A DNA stretch of 64,000 bases from an uncultured Lachnospiraceae bacterium. Lineage in GTDB: Bacteria; Bacillota_A; Clostridia; Lachnospirales; Lachnospiraceae. Position 1 is the stretch's first letter, and every line of letters begins with the position of its first letter. Location: positions 1 through 64,000 of the forward strand of contig CANOBT010000009.1 of the NCBI GenBank assembly GCA_947564305.1. Direction: 5' to 3'. The notes under the pieces are model-generated. The model saw nothing but the letters and a program-made list of their open reading frames with translations. It was not told the DNA's origin and did not search any database. Positions 21,502 to 29,749 of the stretch are shown one piece after another. Made by a program: the position numbers and the translations under genes.

Positions 21502-24501
21502 ATGAGAAATGTATCGAACAGTTTTAAGCAGCAGCTTTACAATGACAATCGAAACTATCAGGAATACGTGGATATCACCTTGCAAGATGGGACAGAGCTG
21601 AATCTGGCAAATGAACACCTGTGGAATGGTGGTCTCAGCATTACAGATGCCGTTTCTGGTGATGATTCGTTTGATATCGGTGGCGCAATTATCAACAAAT
21701 GCACGGTAACAATCAACAACATTTACGATGATTTTTCAGAATACGACTTTACAGATGCTAAAGTTGTTGCTTATGTCGGCCTGATTCTTCCAGATAAGAC
21801 CATAGAAAAGATTCGGAAAGGTACTTATGCAGTTGATGATACCAACTATAACGGTTCAATCATTGTGCTGTCCTGTCTGGATAATATGAGAAAGTTTGAT
21901 AAGGAGTATTCAGCCAGTAGATTGACATATCCTGCAACCCTCAATTCCATTGTCCGGGATGCCTGCGACCGATGCGGCGTGACATTGCAGACTTACGACT
22001 TTCCGCATGATGATTTTGTGGTTCAGGAGCGGCCGTCAGATAAGGCGGCAACATTCCGTGAGGTTATTTCCTGGGCAGCACAGATTGCCGGATGCTTCTG
22101 CAGGTGCGACGTGTATGGGCGTCTGGAATTGAAATGGTATAATCAGAAAGCTCTTGAAAAAGCAGACCTTGACGGTGGGATTTTCGACCAGACGAGTGCA
22201 AGTGCATACCAATCCGGCGATACTGCGGATGGCGGCAGTTTTAACCCATGGAATGAAGGGTATGAGTTTGACGGTGGAAGTTTTTCTAATATGAAAGATG
22301 TGCACCACATCTATTCTAATTACTCTTCCAATATTTCCATGGATGATGTGGTAATAACTGGTGTAAGGGTGCTAGAGAAAACCAAAGAAGATGAGCAGGA
22401 TGCTATTATCACATACCAAAGCGGGCGCGACGGATATGTTGTCAGTATCGAAAACAACGAATTGATAAAAGACGGCACAGGGCAGAAAATTGCCGGATGG
22501 CTTGGCGAACAGCTGATTGGCTTCCGCTTCCGGAAGGCTACGATATCTCATGCCAGTGACCCGACCATAGAAGCCGGTGACGTGGCGTTATGGACTGACC
22601 GAAAACAGAATACCTACCGTATCGTGATATCTTCCACGAAGTTCAGTACCGGCGGAAATCAGACCACGATAAGCAGCGCAGAGAATCCGGCTAGAAACAG
22701 TGCTGCCCGGTATTCTGCACAGACTAAAAATTATGTGGATTACCGCCGGTATATTGAAAAAGAACGCACAGACCGAGAAAAAGCTCTGGAAGAATTAAAA
22801 GACCGTGTTGACAATTCATCAGGGCTTTTCACGACTACGATAAAACAGCCGGATGGCAGCGAAATCTTTTATATGCATAACAAGCCGTTGCTTGAAGAGT
22901 CTGACATTGTTTGGAAGATGACGGCGGAGGCATGGGCGGTCTCTACGGATGGCGGAAAGTCGTACAATGCGGGAATGACAGTGGACGGCGATACCATTGT
23001 CCGGATTCTGACAGCAATAGGAGTCAATGCGGACTGGATAAAGACCGGTCAAATCCGGGTGACAAAAGGGGATAAGACGGTATTCTTTGTGGACATTGAT
23101 ACTGGGGAGGTCCGTATCACGCCGGACTACTTTGAGTTGTCCGGGAAGACTGTAGAACAGATAGCGCAGGAAAAGGCTGACAAGGAATTAAATGATTTTG
23201 TGAGTTCCGTCTATGACCCGAAAATCGCAAGCCTGCAAAGTCAGATAGACGGTCAGATTGAGACCTGGTATTACGACTATCAACCTACACTTAATAACGC
23301 ACCTGCATCTAGTTGGACAACGGAGGCTGAACGCGCAAAGCACGAGGGGGACTTGTTCTATTGGAAGTCAAAAGGATATTCCTACCGATTTCTCAAAGAG
23401 GGATCAACGTGGATGTGGCAGTTGATTACGGACTCTGACATCACGACAGCCCTTGCGAAAGCATCTGAAGCTCAGGACACGGCGGATTCGAAGCGGAGGG
23501 TTTTTACATCAACGCCTTATCCGCCTTACGATGTAGGAGATTTATGGACGCAAGGTACAACGGGAGATATTCTCACTTGTATGACGAGCAGGAGCAGCGG
23601 TTCTTATGTTTCTTCTGATTGGCAGAAGAAGAACAAGTATATCGACCAGGCGGCGGCAAATACAGCGGCGAGCAACGCAGTTGCTAATCAGACTCAGGCA
23701 GATATTTTTAATAAACTGACAGACAACGGCAAGAAAAAAGGCATTTATATGCAGGATGGTGAACTGTATATGAATGCTACGTATATTAAAACCGGTTATA
23801 TTTCTGCAAGCAGGATTCAAGGCGGTACACTCATTCTTGGTGGAGAAAATAACGAGAATGGAGTGTTGAGTATCAGAAATGCATTAAACACGGAAATTGG
23901 ACGATGGGACAAGGACGGTATCTATGTAAATGGCGGGAGTATTTATTGTAAGACAACTACAACTGGAGTATCTATTTATGGCGGAAGAATGCATTTAACT
24001 CATGGCGATACGGATGTCGGATATATAGGAGCCAATTCCATGAGCGGCTACTCCTCATACAAAGGACTTGTATTTGATTTGGAAGCCACAGGGGCTTATA
24101 TGACTTGGGCAGCGAAAGCAAGCGCGTCAGAAAGCGTGTATGCTGCAAAATTGCTTTATGCAAATAAAACATTTGCGAGTTATACTGCCGGAAAATTGTA
24201 TGCGCAATGTAATATGGATTTTAAAAATTATGAAATCCAAAATGCATATATTAATGGATTCAACGTGCGAAACTCATTTCGAATTCCCAACAATGTAACT
24301 TGCGATATTTATTCGAATGTAGATTTTCATAACTTTGCGATTCAAAATGCAAAAATCAGCAATTTAGATGCTATAAACGGTTATGCACCTTTCACAGGGC
24401 GAATAAAGGTGCTTTCAAGTACAGGCGGCGCATGGGGAACATTTAGTGTGCAGGACGGAATTATAGTATCCGCGGCTGATAATATCATATACACGGGATA
24501 G
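21502..24501 (+). CDS. Large tail-associated baseplate/tail-tip protein
   Basis: A 999-residue protein. The N-terminal 350 residues (SFKQQLYNDNRNYQEYVDITLQDGTELNL onward, with CDRCGVTLQTY) resemble phage minor structural proteins that form the baseplate hub. A coiled stretch near 395-420 leads to a region of WYYDYQPT-type and NIYMQDGELYMNATYIKTGYISASRIQGG repeats, typical of gp58-like beta-helical tail proteins. The C-terminus has repeated aromatic beta modules (DFKNYEIQNAYINGF, DFHNFAIQNAKISNL) likely forming a trimeric shaft. No endopeptidase motif is seen. Confidence 0.8.
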   Translation: MRNVSNSFKQQLYNDNRNYQEYVDITLQDGTELNLANEHLWNGGLSITDAVSGDDSFDIGGAIINKCTVTINNIYDDFSEYDFTDAKVVAYVGLILPDKTIEKIRKGTYAVDDTNYNGSIIVLSCLDNMRKFDKEYSASRLTYPATLNSIVRDACDRCGVTLQTYDFPHDDFVVQERPSDKAATFREVISWAAQIAGCFCRCDVYGRLELKWYNQKALEKADLDGGIFDQTSASAYQSGDTADGGSFNPWNEGYEFDGGSFSNMKDVHHIYSNYSSNISMDDVVITGVRVLEKTKEDEQDAIITYQSGRDGYVVSIENNELIKDGTGQKIAGWLGEQLIGFRFRKATISHASDPTIEAGDVALWTDRKQNTYRIVISSTKFSTGGNQTTISSAENPARNSAARYSAQTKNYVDYRRYIEKERTDREKALEELKDRVDNSSGLFTTTIKQPDGSEIFYMHNKPLLEESDIVWKMTAEAWAVSTDGGKSYNAGMTVDGDTIVRILTAIGVNADWIKTGQIRVTKGDKTVFFVDIDTGEVRITPDYFELSGKTVEQIAQEKADKELNDFVSSVYDPKIASLQSQIDGQIETWYYDYQPTLNNAPASSWTTEAERAKHEGDLFYWKSKGYSYRFLKEGSTWMWQLITDSDITTALAKASEAQDTADSKRRVFTSTPYPPYDVGDLWTQGTTGDILTCMTSRSSGSYVSSDWQKKNKYIDQAAANTAASNAVANQTQADIFNKLTDNGKKKGIYMQDGELYMNATYIKTGYISASRIQGGTLILGGENNENGVLSIRNALNTEIGRWDKDGIYVNGGSIYCKTTTTGVSIYGGRMHLTHGDTDVGYIGANSMSGYSSYKGLVFDLEATGAYMTWAAKASASESVYAAKLLYANKTFASYTAGKLYAQCNMDFKNYEIQNAYINGFNVRNSFRIPNNVTCDIYSNVDFHNFAIQNAKISNLDAINGYAPFTGRIKVLSSTGGAWGTFSVQDGIIVSAADNIIYTG

Positions 24502-24517
24502 AAAGGATTTGAGAAAA

Positions 24518-24667
24518 ATGGGAAAAGAAGAAAAATTGATTGTAGAAGAAGCACCGCCGGACACTTCCACCTATTTCGAAGGAAAATCCGTGGTGGAAAA
24601 GGAATCAAAGGATGCACAAGGGATAGAACAGTTCCCTTTCGTAGAAGCAATCAAGGAGGCAGGCTGA
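24518..24667 (+). CDS. Short acidic phage protein
   Basis: A 49-residue acidic protein (GKEEKLIVEEAPPDTSTYFEGKSVVEKESK...FPFVEAIKEAG) starting at ATG 24518 after GAAAGGATTTGAG. It ends one base before the next gene. No family is recognised; size and place, just after the tail-tip gene, match small baseplate-linked proteins in other siphophages. Confidence 0.5.
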   Translation: MGKEEKLIVEEAPPDTSTYFEGKSVVEKESKDAQGIEQFPFVEAIKEAG

Positions 24668-24668
24668 A

Positions 24669-24908
24669 ATGAATGAAAATAATATTATGGAAATGAAAAC
24701 CCCTGTAGATGCAATGTTGGATATGGCAAAAAAAGAAATAGAAGAGCATGTAGTGAATTGTATGGAGACAAACAGCATTCCACCGGGACTAATGGCCTAT
24801 GTGCTGCGAAGCATCCTTCTGAATGTCATGGATGTGAAAGCAGAAAAGATGTCTGAGGAATTTATATCTTTACAGTCAACTATTGTAAATCAGGGGAGTG
24901 TTGAGTAA
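24669..24908 (+). CDS. Small helical phage protein
   Basis: A 79-residue protein predicted almost entirely helical (VDAMLDMAKKEIEEHVVNCMETNSIPPGLMAYVLRSILLNVMDVKAEKMSEEF). Its stop overlaps the start of the next gene (TAATG), so it is translationally coupled to the fibre protein. It may be an assembly chaperone or a baseplate part; no family is recognised. Confidence 0.6.
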   Translation: MNENNIMEMKTPVDAMLDMAKKEIEEHVVNCMETNSIPPGLMAYVLRSILLNVMDVKAEKMSEEFISLQSTIVNQGSVE

Positions 24909-26803
24909 TGGCGCTTATAATGCGTAGAGGCAAATATGCTGATTTTGACCCATCAAAGATGCGGGAGGGGGAGTGGGCGGTTGTTCTGGCTGATGACCCA
25001 GGGGCAAAAGATGGAAAATCTATTTACATATGCTTTTCTGCGGGAAATGTAAAACGGATGGCCACATATGAAGATATGGTGGAAAATATTGAAGATGCTT
25101 CTGCAGATATACAGAATATGTTTACCGCGGAAATCCAAGAAAAAATACGGCAGGCTACAAAGGTAATCAATGAAGGAAATACTGTCATAACCAATTCGAC
25201 GGCTGCAATTAAAAATGCCGAAGAAGCTGCAAAAAGGGCGAATGATGCGGCTGTTGAGATTCAAAGAAAAGCGGATAATGGTGATTTTTCAGCAACAATT
25301 TCGGGTGTGAGTGCTGTTACAGGGGAATCCGGTACACAGGCAAAGGTTGAGAATACTGGAACGGCCAAGGATGTGAATCTGGTATTTACAATCCCCAAAG
25401 GTGATTCTGCAGGCTTCGGGAAGCCGACCGCTACGGTAGATGCTAACATTGGTGTTCCATCTGTTACTGTAAAAGCAAGTGGTTCTGATAGGGAGAAGGT
25501 ATTCAGCTTTGAGTTCCACAATTTGAAAGGCGAGCCAGGCGCGGAAGGGATGATAGATGAAAATTCCATCGTAACGTTTTCGCAGGCAGAAAAGCGAGAA
25601 AATATCCAGAGCGGCGAAACTCTTGTTGTCCTTATGGGGAAGATAGAGAAGATGTTTGCGGATTTGAAGAATATCGCTTATACAGCAAGCTATAAGGATT
25701 TGACTGATGCGCCATATGATTTTATAGGGACAAGCCAGGAATTGCAGGCCAAAATAGATGCAGGAGAAGATTTAAGTGGGATAACTGCTTATCTGACGGA
25801 TGGTGGACAAGATTCAGATAATGGACAATGGGGTGGATTGGGTGGGGTTCCGTTAGGGGATGTGAAAAAATTATCTGTTGAAAAAATAAATGGTGGAATA
25901 GAGATATCTTGGAGTGACCCAGATGATATTGTTTTTAACGGAGAAACAACAGCAGAATTTTCGGGAACAAAGGTTTTAAGAAAAACCGAAAGCTATTCCG
26001 TAAGTGAGACAGATGGAATACTTGTTTTGGATAGCAAGATAAAAGATGCGTATAGTGAAATGCCATTTCAAGATGTGGGATTAGAAAGAGATACAGAGTA
26101 TTTTTATACTTTATTTCCATACACAACAAAAAATGTTTATACAATGTCTGATACAAATAAGGCAAGTTGTAGGACCGCAATTTATGATCCTGTATTAGCA
26201 AATAACTCTTGGGATGTGATTGCGTTAGCGTCTGAAGCCGGAATTGCAAAAGATAATTGGAAAGTCGGGGACGAAAAAGACGGTTATATGATTATTGGTT
26301 TCGACCATGACGATTTAGCGGATGGTAGCGGAAAAGCCGGGATTACGTTTATGTTGAATGATTATGATATTAATCCGATATATACAAGATGGTGTTCTGA
26401 TACTAATGCAAATAAGCGCATGTACAATAAGTCAACTTTATCTACAGAGGTGTCAGGTGCAATACGTGGAATGGATGAAAGCATAACGAGCCATATAAAA
26501 ACAATTATGAAAAAGAATGTTGTAAATTTCAACAATACTGGGGTGACATATGAAATTTATAATTATAAAATTTTTCTTTTTTCATGTTATGAATTGAACA
26601 GAGAAGATAATACTGGATTTCGCGAAGGAACTATTTACGAAGGTTGCGATGATTTTAAAAATATTTCATCTTATTTTTGGACAAGAACACCAACAAGAGA
26701 TACTTATAATAATGCGTTCATCATATTTAGTAACGGAGGAGCAATAAGCTCTGGAACCAGATTAGATAAAAATGCATGGGCAAGATATGGTTTTTGTATC
26801 TAA
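24908..26803 (+). CDS. Modular tail fibre / receptor-binding protein
   Basis: A 631-residue protein. Residues 1-70 (MRRGKYADFDPSKMREGEWAVVLADDP) are the usual attachment domain of Gram-positive phage fibres (BppU-like). Then comes a coiled coil (70-120), beta repeats, a short collagen-like GEPGAEG (about 208-214), and a fibronectin-like domain (about 320-425: KINGGIEISWSDPDD, GTKVLRKTESYS). From about 430 the chain resembles the C-type-lectin-like DUF6273/FGE-type fold, with YFWTRTP and terminal KNAWARYGFCI. The tip probably binds the host surface. Confidence 0.75.
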   Translation: MALIMRRGKYADFDPSKMREGEWAVVLADDPGAKDGKSIYICFSAGNVKRMATYEDMVENIEDASADIQNMFTAEIQEKIRQATKVINEGNTVITNSTAAIKNAEEAAKRANDAAVEIQRKADNGDFSATISGVSAVTGESGTQAKVENTGTAKDVNLVFTIPKGDSAGFGKPTATVDANIGVPSVTVKASGSDREKVFSFEFHNLKGEPGAEGMIDENSIVTFSQAEKRENIQSGETLVVLMGKIEKMFADLKNIAYTASYKDLTDAPYDFIGTSQELQAKIDAGEDLSGITAYLTDGGQDSDNGQWGGLGGVPLGDVKKLSVEKINGGIEISWSDPDDIVFNGETTAEFSGTKVLRKTESYSVSETDGILVLDSKIKDAYSEMPFQDVGLERDTEYFYTLFPYTTKNVYTMSDTNKASCRTAIYDPVLANNSWDVIALASEAGIAKDNWKVGDEKDGYMIIGFDHDDLADGSGKAGITFMLNDYDINPIYTRWCSDTNANKRMYNKSTLSTEVSGAIRGMDESITSHIKTIMKKNVVNFNNTGVTYEIYNYKIFLFSCYELNREDNTGFREGTIYEGCDDFKNISSYFWTRTPTRDTYNNAFIIFSNGGAISSGTRLDKNAWARYGFCI

Positions 26804-26827
26804 GAAATATGCAAAGAGGTTGAAAGT

Positions 26828-27049
26828 ATGGCATCAATTGCAAAAGTGATAGGAAATAAAATTATCGAATTCGCCAACGACGGAAGAAAAGGCGCAAACA
26901 ATAGTGATGGAGAATCCGTATGCGACTATGATGCCGCAATCAATAAGCCGTCTATCAATGGGGTGACACTGCAAGGGGATAAAACGTTTGGTGAATTAGG
27001 ACTTGAAAAGGAAAATCTGGATATAGATTTTTCACAATATTTTTCATGA
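26828..27049 (+). CDS. Small fibre-related protein
   Basis: A 73-residue protein: MASIAKVIGNKIIEFANDGRKGANNSDGES, then INKPSINGVTLQGDKTFGELGLEKENLDIDFSQYFS. The phrase 'INGVTLQGDKTFGELG' is common in phage fibre linkers. Its end (DIDFSQYFS) is closely similar to the end of the next protein (NIDFSSYFA), suggesting related connecting modules. AAGAGG precedes the start. Confidence 0.6.
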   Translation: MASIAKVIGNKIIEFANDGRKGANNSDGESVCDYDAAINKPSINGVTLQGDKTFGELGLEKENLDIDFSQYFS

Positions 27050-27065
27050 AAAGGAGAAAAGAAGT

Positions 27066-27557
27066 ATGGATATCACAAAATTTGTAACAAGTACATGGGT
27101 AAAAACACAATTTGATAATTTTGCAACAAGGATATCGCTTATTTTTGCCAGGAAGACAGAACTTCCAACAAAAGTAAGTGACCTGACGAATGATGAGGGA
27201 TTCGTTACTAACTCAGTTGATAATCTTACCAACTATTACACAAAAGAACAAGTCAACGAATTAACGGCCGGCAGCGGAACGACAGCGCTTGTATTTGATA
27301 CAAAGGCTGCTCTTGAAGCATGGCTTTCAGATACGAACAATCTCACCAATCTCAAGGTCGGGCAGAATATTTACATAAAGGATACAGAAACTCCTGATTA
27401 TTGGTGGGATGGAACGGGGCTTCAGGTTCTGGAAACAGAGAAAGTAAATTTGGATGGTTATGTTACAACTGAACAGCTTAACACAGCTCTTTCAGATTAC
27501 CTCAAGAAAACAGACACTGAGACGGAGAATATTGATTTCTCGTCATATTTTGCATAG
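27066..27557 (+). CDS. Tail fibre module protein
   Basis: A 163-residue protein. Its start (ITKFVTSTWVKTQFDNFATRISLIFARKTELPTK) parallels the start of the next gene, so the two are paralogous in their attachment or trimerisation region. The middle has FDTKAALEAWLSDTNNLTNLKVGQNIYIKDTETPDYWWDG, a carbohydrate-binding-like or fibre linker motif seen in many Clostridia phages. It ends in the shared NIDFSSYFA motif. Likely part of the fibre assembly. Confidence 0.65.
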   Translation: MDITKFVTSTWVKTQFDNFATRISLIFARKTELPTKVSDLTNDEGFVTNSVDNLTNYYTKEQVNELTAGSGTTALVFDTKAALEAWLSDTNNLTNLKVGQNIYIKDTETPDYWWDGTGLQVLETEKVNLDGYVTTEQLNTALSDYLKKTDTETENIDFSSYFA

Positions 27558-27566
27558 GGTGATGAT

Positions 27567-28358
27567 ATGAAATTTGTAACAAAGAGTTGGATGGAAACAC
27601 AGCTTAAAAATTTTTCATCTAGGATTTCCGCGGTATTTGCAAAGAAAAGTGAAATTCCCAAACAATATACCCTTCCAAAAGCCTCCGACAATATGCTTGG
27701 AGGTGTGAAAACAGGATATATTGCAAATAACAAAAATTATCCTGTGTTGATGGATAGTGACGGGAGGATGTTTGTGGCTGTGCCATGGACTGACACAAAC
27801 ACCGATACTGATACATGGAAAGCAAACACGAAGGACCAAGAGGGGTATGTTACAAAAGGAAGTGGACAAGCAAACAAAGTCTGGAAAACAGATGCGAATG
27901 GAAATCCTGCATGGCGGGATGATGCGAATACGACTTATGGAGCGGCAAGCCAATCTGCGACGGGATTAATGTCGGCTGCAGATAAAAAGAAATTGGATGG
28001 GTTTAAAGGAATCGCAAACAATGACACAACCACAGAGACAGGATTTGCTTGGGATGCCACCCGCGGCAAAATGATTGTAGATAAGGTTAATGAACTAAAC
28101 TCCGCTTTGAAAGAGCTGAAATACATATATCGGGCATATCCCACGATAACAATACCAGATTCCTGCCATTACTCAATAGCACCATCTCCCGGATATGGCC
28201 CCATTTTTTTATTTGCAACTATAAAAACTTTTGCAAGCTGTAATGGCGCATTTAGTATCGCGGGGATTGGAGAGGACTATCGTGTTATCGGTGCAAAAGG
28301 TACAGTAATAAACGGTTTGCAAGTGTGTTATTGGTATCAGGATCAAATTGCAATTTAA
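27567..28358 (+). CDS. Tail fibre with phase-variable C-terminal tip
   Basis: A 263-residue protein in the present orientation. Residues 1-35 resemble the preceding protein; residues 36-75 hold PKASDNMLGGVKTGYI, a common fibre motif; near 130 comes ATGLMSAADKKKLDG. The 14-bp repeat CTAAACTCCGCTTT falls at codons 177-181. Everything after it (KELKYIYRAYPTITI... to YWYQDQIAI) lies on an invertible segment. Inversion would replace it by the 107-residue end encoded on the minus strand, giving a 283-residue protein. The variable tip is the expected receptor-binding end. Confidence 0.75.
   Translation: MKFVTKSWMETQLKNFSSRISAVFAKKSEIPKQYTLPKASDNMLGGVKTGYIANNKNYPVLMDSDGRMFVAVPWTDTNTDTDTWKANTKDQEGYVTKGSGQANKVWKTDANGNPAWRDDANTTYGAASQSATGLMSAADKKKLDGFKGIANNDTTTETGFAWDATRGKMIVDKVNELNSALKELKYIYRAYPTITIPDSCHYSIAPSPGYGPIFLFATIKTFASCNGAFSIAGIGEDYRVIGAKGTVINGLQVCYWYQDQIAI
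28095..28108 (+). repeat. Left inverted repeat of invertible segment
   Basis: CTAAACTCCGCTTT inside the fibre gene, identical to the reverse complement of 28665-28678. The bases just outside differ, so the match is exactly 14 bp. Confidence 0.85.
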
Positions 28359-28664
28359 TACCATTTTACACCCAATATCCCAGATGCCTTATACCATCCG
28401 GCAGGCATAGCAGCATTGCTATAATTGTAAAGACAAACATTACCATCATCTTCTACCCCCAAGCTGCACGACCATTGTACGTTTCCGTTTTCACTGTTTA
28501 TTACAAACAAGCCTGATTGACCAATAATGTTTTCTGGATGTGTGCCCACCACTATTTTTCCATTAGCTGGTACTGCAGGTACGTAGGAGATATAAAAAAA
28601 GCACATTCCTTTTGCTATAAGCCAAAAGATAATACTTCCGTTTTTTGTAAATTTTCCCGTCTCA
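28109..28664. mobile_element. Invertible DNA segment switching fibre tips
   Basis: 556 bp between 14-bp inverted repeats. It carries two tail-to-tail fibre ends whose stop codons overlap (plus stop 28356-28358, minus stop 28355-28357). Both ends read in the same frame through the repeat, so either orientation gives a complete fibre gene. No site-specific recombinase gene is in the window; it may be left of the window or elsewhere in the host. Confidence 0.8.
28355..28664 (-). other. Silent alternative fibre tip (minus strand)
   Basis: Read from the right repeat on the minus strand the frame is open without stops: LNSA, then FETGKFTKNGSIIFWLIAKGM, further SYVPAVPANGKIVVGTHPEN and, at the end, NAAMPAGWYKASGILGVKWY. 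It has no promoter or ribosome binding site of its own and begins in frame at the repeat. Composition (Gly, aromatic, beta-rich) is like the active tip, and the terminal Trp/Tyr-rich motif resembles fibre head domains. It would be expressed only after inversion. Confidence 0.8.
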
Positions 28665-28678
28665 AAAGCGGAGTTTAG
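28665..28678 (-). repeat. Right inverted repeat of invertible segment
   Basis: AAAGCGGAGTTTAG on the plus strand, the exact reverse complement of 28095-28108. Confidence 0.85.
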
Positions 28679-28713
28679 AAGCGAAAGAAAACTGAATATG
28701 GAACCTGTAAACG

Positions 28714-28736
28714 AGACCTTTGTAGGTCTTATTTTT
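28714..28736 (+). terminator. Terminator downstream of the invertible segment
   Basis: AGACCT-TTGT-AGGTCT (28714-28729) then TATTTTTATT. It lies outside the inverted repeats and so ends the fibre transcript in both orientations. Confidence 0.75.
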
Positions 28737-28768
28737 ATTCAAAAATTCAAGAAAGAGAGGAAAAAAGA

Positions 28769-29152
28769 ATGGAAAAAGAAAAAATCGTGCTGAAGGATGG
28801 CACGGAAATCACGATTGAAAATGGGGCGGTTGAAAACTGTGTCCAGGTAGTGCTCCCGGATTTGGATGGATTTAAGGAGCTGTATGCGAAGTTCACAGAA
28901 TCTAATCTGGAAAGCTACAAGATTCTGAATGCGGACGGCCTGACCTGCGCAACACTGGAAAACAAGTATCTGAAGAATACCGTTGTAGAGCAGGTGAAAG
29001 ACGGGTTCTTGATATCCTTCAATTTAGCAGATATTAATATGGTCGATAAAAGGCTTACGGCTCTGGAATCCGGTCAAGAGCTTCAGGATGGCGCAATCCA
29101 AGATTTGGGCGAGACAGTCAGTGGAATAGTGGAAGGGAGTGAGAATTTATGA
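28769..29152 (+). CDS. Phage protein of unknown function, fibre-lysis junction
   Basis: A 127-residue acidic protein: EKEKIVLKDGTEITIENGAVENCVQVVLPDLDGFKELYAKFTESNLESYKILNADGLTC, later LADINMVDKRLTALESGQELQDGAIQDLGE. A beta-rich first half is followed by a short coiled coil. Such proteins regularly lie between fibre and XkdX-like genes in Clostridia phages, but the role is unknown. The strong AGAGAGG site and the terminator just upstream suggest its own promoter. The stop overlaps the next start (ATGA). Confidence 0.6.
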   Translation: MEKEKIVLKDGTEITIENGAVENCVQVVLPDLDGFKELYAKFTESNLESYKILNADGLTCATLENKYLKNTVVEQVKDGFLISFNLADINMVDKRLTALESGQELQDGAIQDLGETVSGIVEGSENL

Positions 29153-29274
29153 TTAGGTTTTATGTAGAGAAAATCCTGAAAGGCACAATTAATCCAAATA
29201 CAGGTAAAGCATGGACCGTGGAAGATGTACCTACACTGTGGCGTGCGAAGGTGGCAAAAGAATTGGAAAAATAA
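29149..29274 (+). CDS. XkdX-like small phage protein
   Basis: A 41-residue protein: IRFYVEKILKGTINPNTGKAW, then TVEDVPTLWRAKVAKELE. The pattern 'I--G-I-P-T--AWT-EDVP--WR-KV' is that of the XkdX family, found before lysis genes in many Gram-positive phages and PBSX. It starts at ATG 29149, overlapping the previous stop. Function unknown. Confidence 0.7.
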   Translation: MIRFYVEKILKGTINPNTGKAWTVEDVPTLWRAKVAKELEK

Positions 29275-29299
29275 AAAGATAAGAAAGGAACGGAAAGAT

Positions 29300-29725
29300 A
29301 TGAAAGAAGGAATTTGTACAAGTGTTGGAATTGTGGGAAGTTTTGTAGTGTCACTTTTTGGAGGATGGGATGATGGACTAATGACATTGATTATCCTTAT
29401 GGCTATTGATTATGTATCTGGTCTATTGGTTGCAGGGATTTTCCATAACAGCAATAAAACTGACACCGGGACGCTTGAGAGTACAGCTGGATGGAAAGGG
29501 CTTTTCAGAAAGGTCATGACACTGCTGTTTGTTTTAATTGCTTACCGGCTGGATTTAGCTTTAGGAGTTAATTATATCCGGGATGCAGTAATTATTGGGT
29601 TTATGGTAAACGAACTTATAAGCATTGTGGAAAATGCCGGGCTGATGGGTTTGCCTCTCCCCAGTATTATTGCTGATGCTATTGATGTGCTGACGAAAAA
29701 ATCTGAAAGTAAGGGAAATAAATAA
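29300..29725 (+). CDS. Phage holin (holin_4/TcdE-like)
   Basis: A 141-residue membrane protein. Hydrophobic stretches near residues 6-25, 28-45, 68-90 and 95-115 (TSVGIVGSFVVSLFGG, LMTLIILMAIDYVSGLLVAGIF, VMTLLFVLIAYRLDLAL, DAVIIGFMVNELISIVENAG) and the LDALL-type core DYVSGLLVAG are typical of the toxin-secretion/phage lysis holins. It permeabilises the membrane so the amidase can reach the wall. ATG 29300 follows AAAGGAACGG. Directly upstream of the amidase. Confidence 0.85.
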   Translation: MKEGICTSVGIVGSFVVSLFGGWDDGLMTLIILMAIDYVSGLLVAGIFHNSNKTDTGTLESTAGWKGLFRKVMTLLFVLIAYRLDLALGVNYIRDAVIIGFMVNELISIVENAGLMGLPLPSIIADAIDVLTKKSESKGNK

Positions 29726-29749
29726 TGCAGTAGCAGGAAGGAGAATATC

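Noticed and set aside
26200..28800. Diversity-generating retroelement
   Set aside because: No reverse transcriptase, accessory protein or template repeat is visible; only the lectin-like tip suggests it.
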